From: an uncultured Lachnospiraceae bacterium
Lineage (GTDB): Bacteria > Bacillota > Clostridia > Lachnospirales > Lachnospiraceae
Length of the DNA stretch: 64,000 nt
NCBI GenBank assembly: GCA_947628955.1
Contig: CANRBX010000004.1
Span: forward strand, 1-64,000
Direction of reading: 5' to 3'
Shown in pieces: positions 25,421 through 33,681 of the stretch. The position numbers and the translations under genes were made by a program. The first letter of the stretch is position 1. Each line of letters begins with the position of its first letter. The notes below the pieces were generated by a model, which saw nothing but the letters and a program-made list of their open reading frames with translations, did not search any database and was not told the DNA's origin.

Positions 25421-26413
25421 TTAGCAGCCCACCCTCAGCAGCTGCGCTTTCCCATGGAGGCGGCACAAAACGGATGACGCCGGCACAAAGATGCTGTCCC
25501 CTTTGAAGAACGGGATCATCCCACCATTCCAGCAGAGGACCCCGCAGCCATCCGTGCAGAGCAGCACGTTGAACGTGCCCTCCCCGGTCTGCAGACCGGC
25601 CATCCCGCGGACTCGCTCCGTGTTCAGCAGGATCCGCTCCGTCTGGAAGTACCTGCACCTGCACAGTAGCTCCGCCGCGAAGCCCGGCTCATACCTGAGG
25701 ACGCGCATCGGCTGCCTAGGCTGTATCCCTGCCTTCAAATCCGCAACATCCAGGGCCTTCTGTACATGCAGTTCCCGCGCCCTCCCATTCTTATCTGTCC
25801 TCCCGTAATCGTACAGTCGGTAAGTCAGGTTGGAATTCTCCTGCACTTCTGCCACCAGGGCGCCGGCACCCAGTGCATGGACAGTGCCCGCCCTGAGGAA
25901 GAACACATCGTTCTTCTTCACCCTCACATACTGCAGATGCGCTGGCACAGTCCCGTCCGCGGCAGCCCGCTCAAGTGTGCCGGGGTCCATGTCGTGCAGG
26001 AAGCCATATGCCAGCTCCGTCTCTTTCCCGGCATCGAGCACGTACCACATCTCCGTCTTCCCAGGCTGCCCTCCCTCATGTTCGCGGGCATACCCATCCG
26101 AAGGATGCACCTGGACCGACAGCTTCTCCGACGCATCGATCAGCTTCACCAGGACCGGGAGCTGCCCGGGCGGGAAGCCATGGGACAGGGGATGGCTGCC
26201 TACGTATCCCGGGTTCTCCATCATGACCTGTGAAAGCGGCATGCCCCTGTGCCTCCCGCCCGCTACAGTACTCTCCCCGTCCGGGTGTGTCGAGCATTCC
26301 CACGACTCCGCAAGCGGGGAGAGGTCCGTGTCCTTCCCGAAATCATCCTTCAGCCTGCGGCCGCCCCACAAATAGTCCTTATACGCTGGCCTCAGCAGAA
26401 ACGGCTCATGCAT
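25421..26413 (-). CDS. manA: Mannose-6-phosphate isomerase, class I (ManA)
   Basis: The 330-residue protein begins FLLRPAYKDYLWGGRRLKDDFG, a typical type I phosphomannose isomerase start. It has SVQVHPSDGYAREHEGG (zinc-binding Gln/His) near residue 98 and GKTEMWYVLDA, then FLRAGTVHALGAG with a zinc His. It interconverts fructose-6-P and mannose-6-P and feeds ManC directly upstream, 6 bases away. The gene is GC-rich, as is the whole block to gmd. About 145 bases without a clear gene follow before the acyltransferase. Confidence 0.92.
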   Translation of the reverse strand: MHEPFLLRPAYKDYLWGGRRLKDDFGKDTDLSPLAESWECSTHPDGESTVAGGRHRGMPLSQVMMENPGYVGSHPLSHGFPPGQLPVLVKLIDASEKLSVQVHPSDGYAREHEGGQPGKTEMWYVLDAGKETELAYGFLHDMDPGTLERAAADGTVPAHLQYVRVKKNDVFFLRAGTVHALGAGALVAEVQENSNLTYRLYDYGRTDKNGRARELHVQKALDVADLKAGIQPRQPMRVLRYEPGFAAELLCRCRYFQTERILLNTERVRGMAGLQTGEGTFNVLLCTDGCGVLCWNGGMIPFFKGDSIFVPASSVLCRLHGKAQLLRVGC

Positions 26414-26419
26414 CCCGCC

Positions 26420-27739
26420 TCAGTCCTCCAGTCCATATTTCTGTTTGTCATGGACGCTGATATCTTTCCCCAGCTGAACCTCGATCATCTGCAGCTCCGT
26501 GACTGCCCTGACCGTATGGCGGCACCCGGCCTGCATGGTGACCACGTCCCCCGCACGGATCTCCTGCTCCATGCCGTCCACGACAGTCTTTCCGCACCCG
26601 GACGTGACAACCCATACCTCGTCCCGGTTCCGGTGGCTGTGGTAGTTCATGTGCTGCCCTGCCCCCAGCGTGACTTTGATCGTCAGGCTGCCGTCGGAAA
26701 CCTCCAGGACCCGGTAGGTTCCCCACGACTTGTCCGCAAACATCACCGTCTGGTCCAGCTGGTCCACATATGGTTTAATATAGGAACTCTGTTCCTTGTC
26801 TGAGACCAGGATCCCATCCGCGGACGCGCTTATGACCACATCGTGGAGCCCTGTGGCAAGGACCGGGATGTCCAGCTCGTTAATGATATGCGTATTGCTG
26901 CAGGTTGCATCCATCCTGGCGTTGCCGACCGTCTGCTCATCCATTGCCTCCGTGAGCGTGTTCCAGGTCCCCAGGTCCTTCCATCTGCCGGCAAACCGCA
27001 TCACCCGGATATCCGTTTCCTTCTCAACGACTGCGTAGTCAAAGGATATCTTCTCTAATGCCCCATACCGGGCATAGAAATCCCAGTAATCCGTAAAGCC
27101 GGCCAGCTGGTGTGCCTTCTCCAGTATATACCCGATCCGGCAGGCGAAAACGCCGCCGTTCCACAGCGCACCCTGGGAAATGTAACTTTTTGCGGTCTCT
27201 GTATCCGGCTTTTCCTGAAACGTCTTTACCCGGCTTATGCGGTCTTCAGATTCCGGCAGGATGTAGCCGTACTTCTCACTGGGGTAGGTCGGTTCAATCC
27301 CCATCAGGACAAGGCCGGCCTCTTTTTCCCCGGCCAGTTTTCCTAGTTCCTTCAGGGCCTCAAAATAATCGTCATCCACCAGGGGATCGACCGGGCACAC
27401 GACCACCGGCTCCTCCGGACTCACCCCGGAGACATCCCGCAGGCAGGCCGCCGCCAGCGCGATGGCCGGAAAGGTATCCTTGCGGCATGGTTCTACGCTG
27501 ATCCCCACATCCATCCCCAGCTGGTTATGGAGGGACGACACTTGAGCCCTGCCCGTCGCAACGATGACCCGTGCATCCGGGTCGGCCTGTCGGACCTGGC
27601 GGTACACCCGCTGCACCATGGACTCATAGATGCCGTCGTCCCTTTTGAATATCTTTATGAACTGTTTTGACCTGATGTCATTGGAAAGGGGCCACAGGCG
27701 CCTGCCCGAGCCCCCGGAAAGAAGTATGATGTTCATCAC
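26420..27739 (-). CDS. manC: Mannose-1-phosphate guanylyltransferase with cupin domain (ManC)
   Basis: The 439-residue protein has an N-terminal nucleotidyltransferase domain, LLSGGSGRRLWPLSND with RSKQF, VCPVDPLVDD and FQEKPD, and a C-terminal cupin from about residue 345 (GQHMNYHSHRNRDEVWVV). It makes GDP-mannose from mannose-1-P and GTP. The cupin half resembles the isomerase module of type II enzymes but is short, and a separate ManA follows. A phosphomannomutase is not in the window. The donor feeds Gmd at 33682 and, through it, Fcl and the ColD-like enzyme. ManC begins 24 bases after the ColD-like gene. Confidence 0.92.
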   Translation of the reverse strand: MMNIILLSGGSGRRLWPLSNDIRSKQFIKIFKRDDGIYESMVQRVYRQVRQADPDARVIVATGRAQVSSLHNQLGMDVGISVEPCRKDTFPAIALAAACLRDVSGVSPEEPVVVCPVDPLVDDDYFEALKELGKLAGEKEAGLVLMGIEPTYPSEKYGYILPESEDRISRVKTFQEKPDTETAKSYISQGALWNGGVFACRIGYILEKAHQLAGFTDYWDFYARYGALEKISFDYAVVEKETDIRVMRFAGRWKDLGTWNTLTEAMDEQTVGNARMDATCSNTHIINELDIPVLATGLHDVVISASADGILVSDKEQSSYIKPYVDQLDQTVMFADKSWGTYRVLEVSDGSLTIKVTLGAGQHMNYHSHRNRDEVWVVTSGCGKTVVDGMEQEIRAGDVVTMQAGCRHTVRAVTELQMIEVQLGKDISVHDKQKYGLED

Positions 27740-27763
27740 GTACCCCGGCTGTCCCTCTCCTGT

Positions 27764-28918
27764 TTATGCGTTCTCCAGTGTCCGGACCAGGTAGTCGATC
27801 TGGTCCCTCATCTTCCGCGAATGGTTGCCGACAAAGAACCCGTTCTCATGGATATGGTTCGCGTTCCCGAGCGGCCCGCAGACCGTATGGTCCATGTAGT
27901 CCAGGGCTTTCTGCCTCGCGAAGTTCCCGGCAACGATCGGGCGCACCTCGATCTGCGCCTCCCGGAGCGCGTTTATGTAACGGCCCCGCTCCCCTGCTCG
28001 CTCTTCCGGGAGGACCAGGGCGAACCCGAACCACGAGGAACGCCCTGTCTCCGCCTGCGTCCGGAACCCTGTCGTGCCGATCTTTTCCATAAAATAAGCA
28101 GCGTTCTCCCTGCGCTGCTCCACAAACCTGTCCAGTTTTTTCAGCTGTTCCAGCCCGGCCGCCGCCTCGATCTCCAGGGGCCTCACGTTGAACCCCGGCA
28201 TGATGAAATTGAAGCTCTCATAGAACGGGTCCCCCATCTTCGTGTAAACGGACGACCCTGCCGGAAGGTGCCGGGTCCAGCCGTGCGACCGGATGGAGAG
28301 CATGTAGTGGCAGAGCTCCTCATCGTCCGTCAGGCTCATGCCGCCCTCCATCGTGCAGAGGTGGTGCGAATAGTAGGTGGAGTAAGTGCCGATGCACCCG
28401 AACGTCCCCGTATATCTCCCGTCCAGGGAGGCCCCCATGGACTCGCAGTTGTCCTCGATCAGGATCAGGCCGTATCTCCTGCAGATCCCGCAGAGCCGCC
28501 CATAGTCGTTGGGGTTCCCCAGCAGGTTGACGGCCATGACCGCCCTGGTGGCAGGGGTCACCGCCTTCTCCAGCTCCTCCAGGTCCACGTTCAGCGTGCC
28601 GGGGTCGATGTCGACGAACCGGAGCTTCAGCCCCATCTGGGCGAGCGGGAAGTAGGTCGTGCTCCAGGAGACCGCCGTGACGAGGACCTCGTCTCCCTTC
28701 TTCAGCCTCCCGGCATAGACCAGGGCCGCTGCGGCCAGGAGGTTCGCCGAGGAGCCGGAGTTGGACATAACGGCATACCTCGCCCCGAAATGGTCCGCAA
28801 ATGCCTTCTCATACTCACTCACGTTCGTTCCCATGGTGAAATGCCGGGAATCAATCACCCTGTGTGCCGCCTGGAGTTCTTCCTGCCCCCAGGTGTCATC
28901 TGATAAACTGTAGATCAT
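27764..28918 (-). CDS. colD: GDP-4-keto-6-deoxymannose 3-dehydratase (ColD-like)
   Basis: The 384-residue PLP enzyme of the DegT fold has His where aminotransferases carry the PLP lysine: TYYSHHLCTMEGG near residue 185. This replacement defines ColD and the E1/RfbH 3-dehydratases. The start (SLSDDTWGQEELQAAHRVID), AVSWSTTYFPL, VNLLGNPND, EDNCESMGA and the end GLFVGNH-like NGFFVGNHSRKM agree closely with ColD of colitose loci. It removes the C3 hydroxyl of GDP-4-keto-6-deoxymannose, using PLP and glutamate. ManA, ManC and Gmd supply the substrate. The colitose finishing enzyme ColC is not seen; a split transketolase and SDRs stand in its place. Confidence 0.9.
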   Translation of the reverse strand: MIYSLSDDTWGQEELQAAHRVIDSRHFTMGTNVSEYEKAFADHFGARYAVMSNSGSSANLLAAAALVYAGRLKKGDEVLVTAVSWSTTYFPLAQMGLKLRFVDIDPGTLNVDLEELEKAVTPATRAVMAVNLLGNPNDYGRLCGICRRYGLILIEDNCESMGASLDGRYTGTFGCIGTYSTYYSHHLCTMEGGMSLTDDEELCHYMLSIRSHGWTRHLPAGSSVYTKMGDPFYESFNFIMPGFNVRPLEIEAAAGLEQLKKLDRFVEQRRENAAYFMEKIGTTGFRTQAETGRSSWFGFALVLPEERAGERGRYINALREAQIEVRPIVAGNFARQKALDYMDHTVCGPLGNANHIHENGFFVGNHSRKMRDQIDYLVRTLENA

Positions 28919-28940
28919 TTTTCTATCCGCCTTTCGCTGT

Positions 28941-30005
28941 TTATATGCCGGGATCCTTTTCTTCCAGGTAATATCTGACCATGCGTGAAAAGCCTTCCCG
29001 GTTGCTGTAGATCTGTCCCCACCCCAGCCCTTTCAGTTTCTGGTTGGACAGTCTGATGAAGTTGATCCCTTTCCCCTTTCCGAACCTGTAACCCTCATCC
29101 GGCTCCTTCCCGATCAGGGCCGACCGGATGCCAGGGTCGGCGCCCGCCATCCATGCGAGGACGTCATCCATTTTTACGATCTCATCGCCGCCGGCGTTAT
29201 AGGCTTCTCCGCTCTTTCCTTCCAGCAGGACCAGCAGTATGGCAGCCGCCATGTCCGCGATGTAGGTATACTGGATCACGGAATCCGGATCCCTGTAATA
29301 GTCGATATCCGTCCCCTCGAGTATCTGCCTGATGACGCGTGGGATGATCCTCGTATCCCTCTGCAGGTCAAATGTCGGGCCATAGGTATGGCAGATGCGG
29401 ATGATGGAGACCGGCACTTTATACTGCCTCCAGAAGGCCGCCCCCATCTGTTCGGAAAGCTTTTTCGACTCGATATAGCTTGACCTCTCACCCAGGGGAT
29501 CCACGATCCCGTAATCCTCTTCCGTCAGGACCGTCTTGTCCGTCCCACCCTCCCCGTAAATGGAGTTCGAGCTGAACAGGAGGAATTTCCTTACGCCATT
29601 CTTTCTCGCATGCTGCAGAAGATGCCAGGTGCCAATCACGTTCGGGCTGATGACATCCACCGGCGACTCCACAAAGGCTCTCGTACTCGCAGGGCTTGCT
29701 GCATGCAGGATGTAATCAAAATGAATATCTGGTATGTCATTGTTTTCGAAATCGAACCTGACAAGGTGGAGATATGCCTTGTCAAGATGCTGCCGGAACG
29801 CCCTTTCCGCCCTCGCGGTATTCCTGCACTGCAGGTATAGCCGGAGGTCGTACCGTCCCGCGATATACGCGAGGAACCAGGACAGATAAGTCGTGATCAT
29901 CCCGTTCGCACCGGTGATGAGGACCTGGCAGCCCCGCAGCTTTTCTAATCGGCCGCCGTATGTGGACAGCAGTTTTTCAAACTCTTCTGAAAGGATCCTG
30001 TTCAT
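28941..30005 (-). CDS. NAD-dependent epimerase/dehydratase (extended SDR)
   Basis: The 354-residue protein has the nucleotide-binding loop LITGANGMITTYL near residue 29, LHAASPAST, FSSNSIYGEG and YIESKKLSEQ as YxxxK near residue 180. The start ATG 30005 overlaps the stop of the transketolase N-subunit gene (ATGA), so the longer open frame to 30158 is not used. Its neighbours are the ColD-like dehydratase and the split transketolase, so it probably reduces or epimerises a GDP-bound deoxy sugar, perhaps the C2-branched intermediate. GxxGxxG is slightly altered (GANGMIT). No exact function can be given. Confidence 0.75.
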   Translation of the reverse strand: MNRILSEEFEKLLSTYGGRLEKLRGCQVLITGANGMITTYLSWFLAYIAGRYDLRLYLQCRNTARAERAFRQHLDKAYLHLVRFDFENNDIPDIHFDYILHAASPASTRAFVESPVDVISPNVIGTWHLLQHARKNGVRKFLLFSSNSIYGEGGTDKTVLTEEDYGIVDPLGERSSYIESKKLSEQMGAAFWRQYKVPVSIIRICHTYGPTFDLQRDTRIIPRVIRQILEGTDIDYYRDPDSVIQYTYIADMAAAILLVLLEGKSGEAYNAGGDEIVKMDDVLAWMAGADPGIRSALIGKEPDEGYRFGKGKGINFIRLSNQKLKGLGWGQIYSNREGFSRMVRYYLEEKDPGI

Positions 30006-30835
30006 CCTGTCCCCTCCATGGCAGTCCTTATCCGCACCTTCTGCAGTTCCGGCAGAAGTTCCTGTGCCTTTTCCGGATCCGGCATGTACCCATGCATCAG
30101 CGGGATGCCGCTGACGGACGGCAGTCCGGCGCCCTTGACCGTATCGGCGATAATGCACAGCGGTTTCTCCCTTCCGGCCCCTGCAGCTTCAAATGCCCGG
30201 CCCAGCTCCCCGTAATCATGCCCGTCTATCTCCATGACGTCCCAGTTCATGGCCTCCCATTTCAGCCCCAGTGGTTCCAGGCCGAGCATGTGCTCGGTAA
30301 AGTCGGAACAGCCCAGGCGGTTCCGGTCCAGGATCACGGCCAGATTGTCCAGCCTGTTATGTCCGGAAAACATGGCCGCCTCCCAGATGGAGCCTTCATA
30401 GCATTCGGCGTCCCCCACGACACAGTAGACGCGGCCGGCCGCACCCTGCTTCTTCCTGCCGGCCGCCAGCCCCGCCGCAAACCCAAGCCCCATCCCCAGG
30501 GATCCTCCGTAGAAATCAAATCCGGGCAGCACCAGGGCTTTCAGCTCCGATATGTCGCCCCCGATCTTCAGATGCCCGTCCAGGTAATCCCTGCCGATCA
30601 TCCCCAGGTCCTCAAAGATCGGGTAGAACATGCCGGCCCCATGGCCCTTGCTCAGCACGACGGCATCCTTTTCCGGGTCGATCACGTTGTAATACAGGTA
30701 GGAGAGGAACTCGGTCTCTGAAAATGCCGTCGTCAGGTGTCCGAACCCCAGCCTCGGGAAGATCTCCAGGAAACGCCGTCTCAGCTCATAATTCTTTTCA
30801 ATGAAAGCTTCTTCTGTAAGTCGTCTGTTCTTCAT
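30002..30835 (-). CDS. Transketolase-like N-terminal (TPP pyrophosphate) subunit, copy 2
   Basis: The 277-residue protein has the TPP-binding domain: SKGHGAGMFYPIFEDLG, GSLGMGLGFAAGLAAG, VVGDAECYEGSIWEAAMF (GDxxxxEG), and VILDRNRLGCSDFTEHMLG with the Asn-type end. It matches the N-half of a split transketolase and pairs with the C-half encoded directly upstream. Together they would move a two-carbon unit from a ketose donor. Lying between a ColD-like 3-dehydratase and GDP-sugar SDRs, the pair is placed to attach a two-carbon branch to a 4-keto sugar; this is inference. The gene overlaps both neighbours by 4 bases. Confidence 0.83.
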   Translation of the reverse strand: MKNRRLTEEAFIEKNYELRRRFLEIFPRLGFGHLTTAFSETEFLSYLYYNVIDPEKDAVVLSKGHGAGMFYPIFEDLGMIGRDYLDGHLKIGGDISELKALVLPGFDFYGGSLGMGLGFAAGLAAGRKKQGAAGRVYCVVGDAECYEGSIWEAAMFSGHNRLDNLAVILDRNRLGCSDFTEHMLGLEPLGLKWEAMNWDVMEIDGHDYGELGRAFEAAGAGREKPLCIIADTVKGAGLPSVSGIPLMHGYMPDPEKAQELLPELQKVRIRTAMEGTG

Positions 30836-31755
30836 GCCATTCCCTCCAGGTGAAGGATGTCCTGCAGGACCGCCTCAGTGGCCAGCCCATTCCTGTCATG
30901 GATCAGCTGCCAGTCCTGCAGGATACTCCCGTCATACCACCGGATCCCTTTCCGGAGCACCGGGATGGACATCCCATGGTCTGACAGCAGTTCCAGAACC
31001 ATGCTGCCGAACCCTCCCGGCAGGACATTGTCCTCCAGCGTTACGATCTGATGGGCTGGTACCATCTCCTCCATGAGGGCTTCCCGGTCAAACCCGGTGC
31101 TGAAGATGTCGACCACCCGTATGTCTACCCCCATTCTGCCCAGCTGCTCCCGAATCTCGCCTGCCTTCCTGGCCATGAACCCGTATGATGCGAGCACGGT
31201 ATCCCCGGTCCCGGTACTGATATACCCCCTGGAAAAATCGATGCCCGCAGCAGGGTAAACCGCCCCGCTTATCCGCTTGTCAAACCTTACATACACCGGC
31301 CTTCGGACGGACAGTGCATAGTCCAGGCAGCATCTTGCCATCTCCTCACAGGAAACGTCAACCGTCACCAGGCCTTCCAGGCACCTCGTCAGCGTATAAT
31401 CCTCGATCGGCATATGGGTATATCCCGCCTGGGCCGAACAGGTCCCGGCATTCAGCCCGGCAAGGATGACCGGGAACTGATGCGAGGCCAGGAGGTTCCT
31501 GACCTGGTCATAGGCCCTCGTGACTGGGAACGGGTTCAGCCCGTAAGCGACCACGCGTTCCCCGCTGCATGCCAGGCCCGCGGCGACTGCGATCAGGTTC
31601 TGCTCGGCGATCCCGACACTGATGTACCGCTCCGGGTAATCCCTCCGGAAATCGTCCAGGCTTGGGGCCCCTAGGTCCGGTGTCACCACCTTGATATCCA
31701 TGCCGCTGTTTGATTTTTCATAAACGTAATGAAAGAATGCATCCCTGACTGTCAA
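30832..31755 (-). CDS. Transketolase-like C-terminal (pyrimidine-binding) subunit, copy 2
   Basis: The 307-residue protein carries the transketolase Pyr and C-terminal domains: VTPDLGAPSL, ERYISVGIAEQNLIAVAAGL with the catalytic Glu, HMPIEDYTLTR, VRFDKR, and the C-domain RVVDIFSTGFDREAL with VTLEDNVLPGGFGSMV. It completes the N-subunit gene that follows with ATGA overlap. In this operon the C-subunit comes first, the reverse of the other transketolase pair at 46298-48102. The two pairs are thus separate acquisitions, not a recent tandem duplication. Confidence 0.83.
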   Translation of the reverse strand: MTVRDAFFHYVYEKSNSGMDIKVVTPDLGAPSLDDFRRDYPERYISVGIAEQNLIAVAAGLACSGERVVAYGLNPFPVTRAYDQVRNLLASHQFPVILAGLNAGTCSAQAGYTHMPIEDYTLTRCLEGLVTVDVSCEEMARCCLDYALSVRRPVYVRFDKRISGAVYPAAGIDFSRGYISTGTGDTVLASYGFMARKAGEIREQLGRMGVDIRVVDIFSTGFDREALMEEMVPAHQIVTLEDNVLPGGFGSMVLELLSDHGMSIPVLRKGIRWYDGSILQDWQLIHDRNGLATEAVLQDILHLEGMA

Positions 31756-31805
31756 ACTGATTCTCCTTTGAATGCATCATCCCCTTCCTGGTCTCAGATC
31801 ATAAA

Positions 31806-32679
31806 TCACAGATTAATCAGAACGCTTTTTAAAGAAAGCATTGTTTTCAAAACCGTGTTGTCCATCAGTATCGACAACGCGCGCCTAGCTCTGAAGATCC
31901 TGTCATCCTCTGCCATCTTTATGGGAATGATGAGATTTTCCGGTAAGTTATATTTCCGTACAAGTCTCATCCCCACATCATACTTTGACAGCTCCTCATC
32001 CCCGCAGATATTCACGGTTTCCGGCAGGGAATCCGGATGCTCCTCCAGCAGCCGGACCGTAAGGTACGCGGCAGTCCCGAAATCAAGCATACTCCGGAAT
32101 GTATCCGAAAACAGCTCGATAGGAATGCCAGACCGGACATTATCCATGATGGTATCCTGGAAATGTTTGCGGCCAGCCGTAAGACTGGGCCCGGTCAGCA
32201 GTGCGTAGCGGAAGGAATGCCCTCCGTAATGGGCCGCCACAGCTTCCCCGGCCATCTTCTGGACTCCATACATGCTCACAGGGACCGGTCTGTCGGTCTC
32301 CGTATAACGGTATCCTGCCTGACTGTCCCCATACACTGCCTCTGATGAAGTAAATATGAAAACCACATCCCTGCTGATCCTGCTGATCAGATAATCAAGG
32401 CCTACCACATTCGTATTCCACGACATCCATGGGTCCGCCTCTATCTGTTCGGGACTGGCACAGGCAGAGAGATAGATGATCTTGCACGGTTCCCGGACGG
32501 AATTGACAAAGCTTATCAAACCATCCAGGTCTGTTTTACTGCTTACATCGCATTTTATGTGCTTTGTATTACCCCCCCCCAGTGCGGGACACGGTTACGA
32601 CTTCCTCTTTTGTCTTTCTTTTTAACTCCGAAACAATATAAGAACCCAGGAACCCGGTTCCTCCTGTGATAATGTACAT
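31806..32679 (-). CDS. NAD-dependent epimerase/dehydratase, out of frame at a poly-G tract (phase OFF)
   Basis: ATG 32679 opens a perfect SDR start, MYIITGGTGFLGSYIVSEL, and runs 33 codons to VSRTGGG. There nine G (32572-32580) put it onto TAA. The second frame carries on with TKHIKCDVSSKTDLDGLISF, YLSACASPEQIEA, FTSSEAVYGDS and MYGVQKMAGE (YxxxK) to the stop at 31806. Eight G give GGG GGG GGT AAT and one intact protein of about 290 residues. It probably reduces or epimerises a GDP-deoxyhexose, as it lies between Fcl and the transketolase pair. In the sequenced state only a stub is made. Confidence 0.87.
32572..32580 (-). repeat. Poly-G tract (9 G on coding strand) inside the SDR gene
   Basis: Nine G on the - strand after CGCACT and before TAATAC. 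Present length: stop codon TAA at once. Eight G restores the Rossmann-fold SDR. The tract lies 33 codons after the start, a common place for translational phase switches in surface-glycan genes. Confidence 0.87.
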
Positions 32680-32692
32680 AAACATTCCTCCG

Positions 32693-33619
32693 CTAAAATG
32701 TCCTAAGATACCACGCGTACAGTTCCTTTAACCCGGTCTCCAGATTTATCCCGGGTTTCCAACCCATTCCCCGGATCCGGCTGCTGTCGCAGAGCCTCCG
32801 CATCATGCCGTCCGGCCTGCTCTCATCCAGGACGATACGGCCATTGTATCCGGTGGCCCTTTTGACCATCTCAGCCAGTTCCAGCATCGACACTTCTTCC
32901 CCTGTCCCCACATTGACCGGTTCGTCTCCGGAGTAATTCTGCAGGAGGAAGATCCCGGCATCCGCGATATCATCCGTATTGATGAACTCCCGCAGCGGCC
33001 TGCCCGTTCCCCATAAAGTCACCTCTTCCTGCCCGTTCTCCTTCGCCTCATGGTACTTCCGGATAAGGGCCGGGATCACGTGGCTGTGCTCCGGGTCAAA
33101 GGTGTCCCCGATCCCGTAGGCATTCGCCGGTATCGCAGTGATGAAGTCCGCGCCGTACTGCCGGCGCAGGTAGCTGCACAGCCTGGCGCCGCAGATCTTC
33201 GCGAGGGCATAGCCCTCGTTGGTCGGCTCCGGCAGCCCCGTGAGCAGTTCGGATTCCGCCATCGGCTGGCAGCATTCCTTCGGATACATGCAGGCGGACC
33301 CAAGGAACAGGAATTTCTTCAACCCGTGGCGGAACGCTGACCAGATCAGGTTCTGTTCGATTTGCATATTGATGTAAAAAAAATCGGCCGGAGCATCCGA
33401 ATTCGCTTTGATCCCCCCGACCTTTGCCGCGGCGTCGATCACGATGTCCGGCCGCTCCTGCCGAAAGAACTCCTCTGCCGCCGCCTGGTCCGTCAGTTCC
33501 AGATCCTCATGCGCCCGTGTGAGGATATTCCGGTATCCCTGCTGTTTTAACGCGCGTACAAAGGCGCTCCCGACCAGCCCGGTGTGCCCGGCGACATATA
33601 TCCTGTCATCTTTTTCCAT
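32693..33619 (-). CDS. fcl: GDP-L-fucose synthase (Fcl/WcaG)
   Basis: The 308-residue SDR has IYVAGHTGLVGSAF at the start, AAKVGGIKANSD, FLFLGSACMYPK, YALAK as YxxxK near residue 137, and TGRPLREFINTDD. It epimerises C3 and C5 of GDP-4-keto-6-deoxymannose and reduces C4 to give GDP-L-fucose. With Gmd just upstream the fucose branch is complete. Gmd's product can also go to the ColD-like enzyme, so this locus may make two GDP-sugars from one intermediate. A six-G run lies in the KVGGIK codons (33413-33418), in frame. Confidence 0.95.
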   Translation of the reverse strand: MEKDDRIYVAGHTGLVGSAFVRALKQQGYRNILTRAHEDLELTDQAAAEEFFRQERPDIVIDAAAKVGGIKANSDAPADFFYINMQIEQNLIWSAFRHGLKKFLFLGSACMYPKECCQPMAESELLTGLPEPTNEGYALAKICGARLCSYLRRQYGADFITAIPANAYGIGDTFDPEHSHVIPALIRKYHEAKENGQEEVTLWGTGRPLREFINTDDIADAGIFLLQNYSGDEPVNVGTGEEVSMLELAEMVKRATGYNGRIVLDESRPDGMMRRLCDSSRIRGMGWKPGINLETGLKELYAWYLRTF

Positions 33620-33681
33620 ATATATCCCTCCGTCAATCTGCTGTCTGGCCTAAACCAGTATGGCCTTATTTTCCCTTCGCG

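Noticed and set aside
27821..28903. A 360-codon open frame on the + strand opposite the ColD-like gene
   Set aside because: It is the antisense of a gene with clear ColD motifs in a GC-rich block, where long antisense frames are common. Its product shows no recognisable domain.
33413..33418. A fifth G-tract in fcl
   Set aside because: Only six G and the frame is intact on both sides, so it is not grouped with the four longer tracts.
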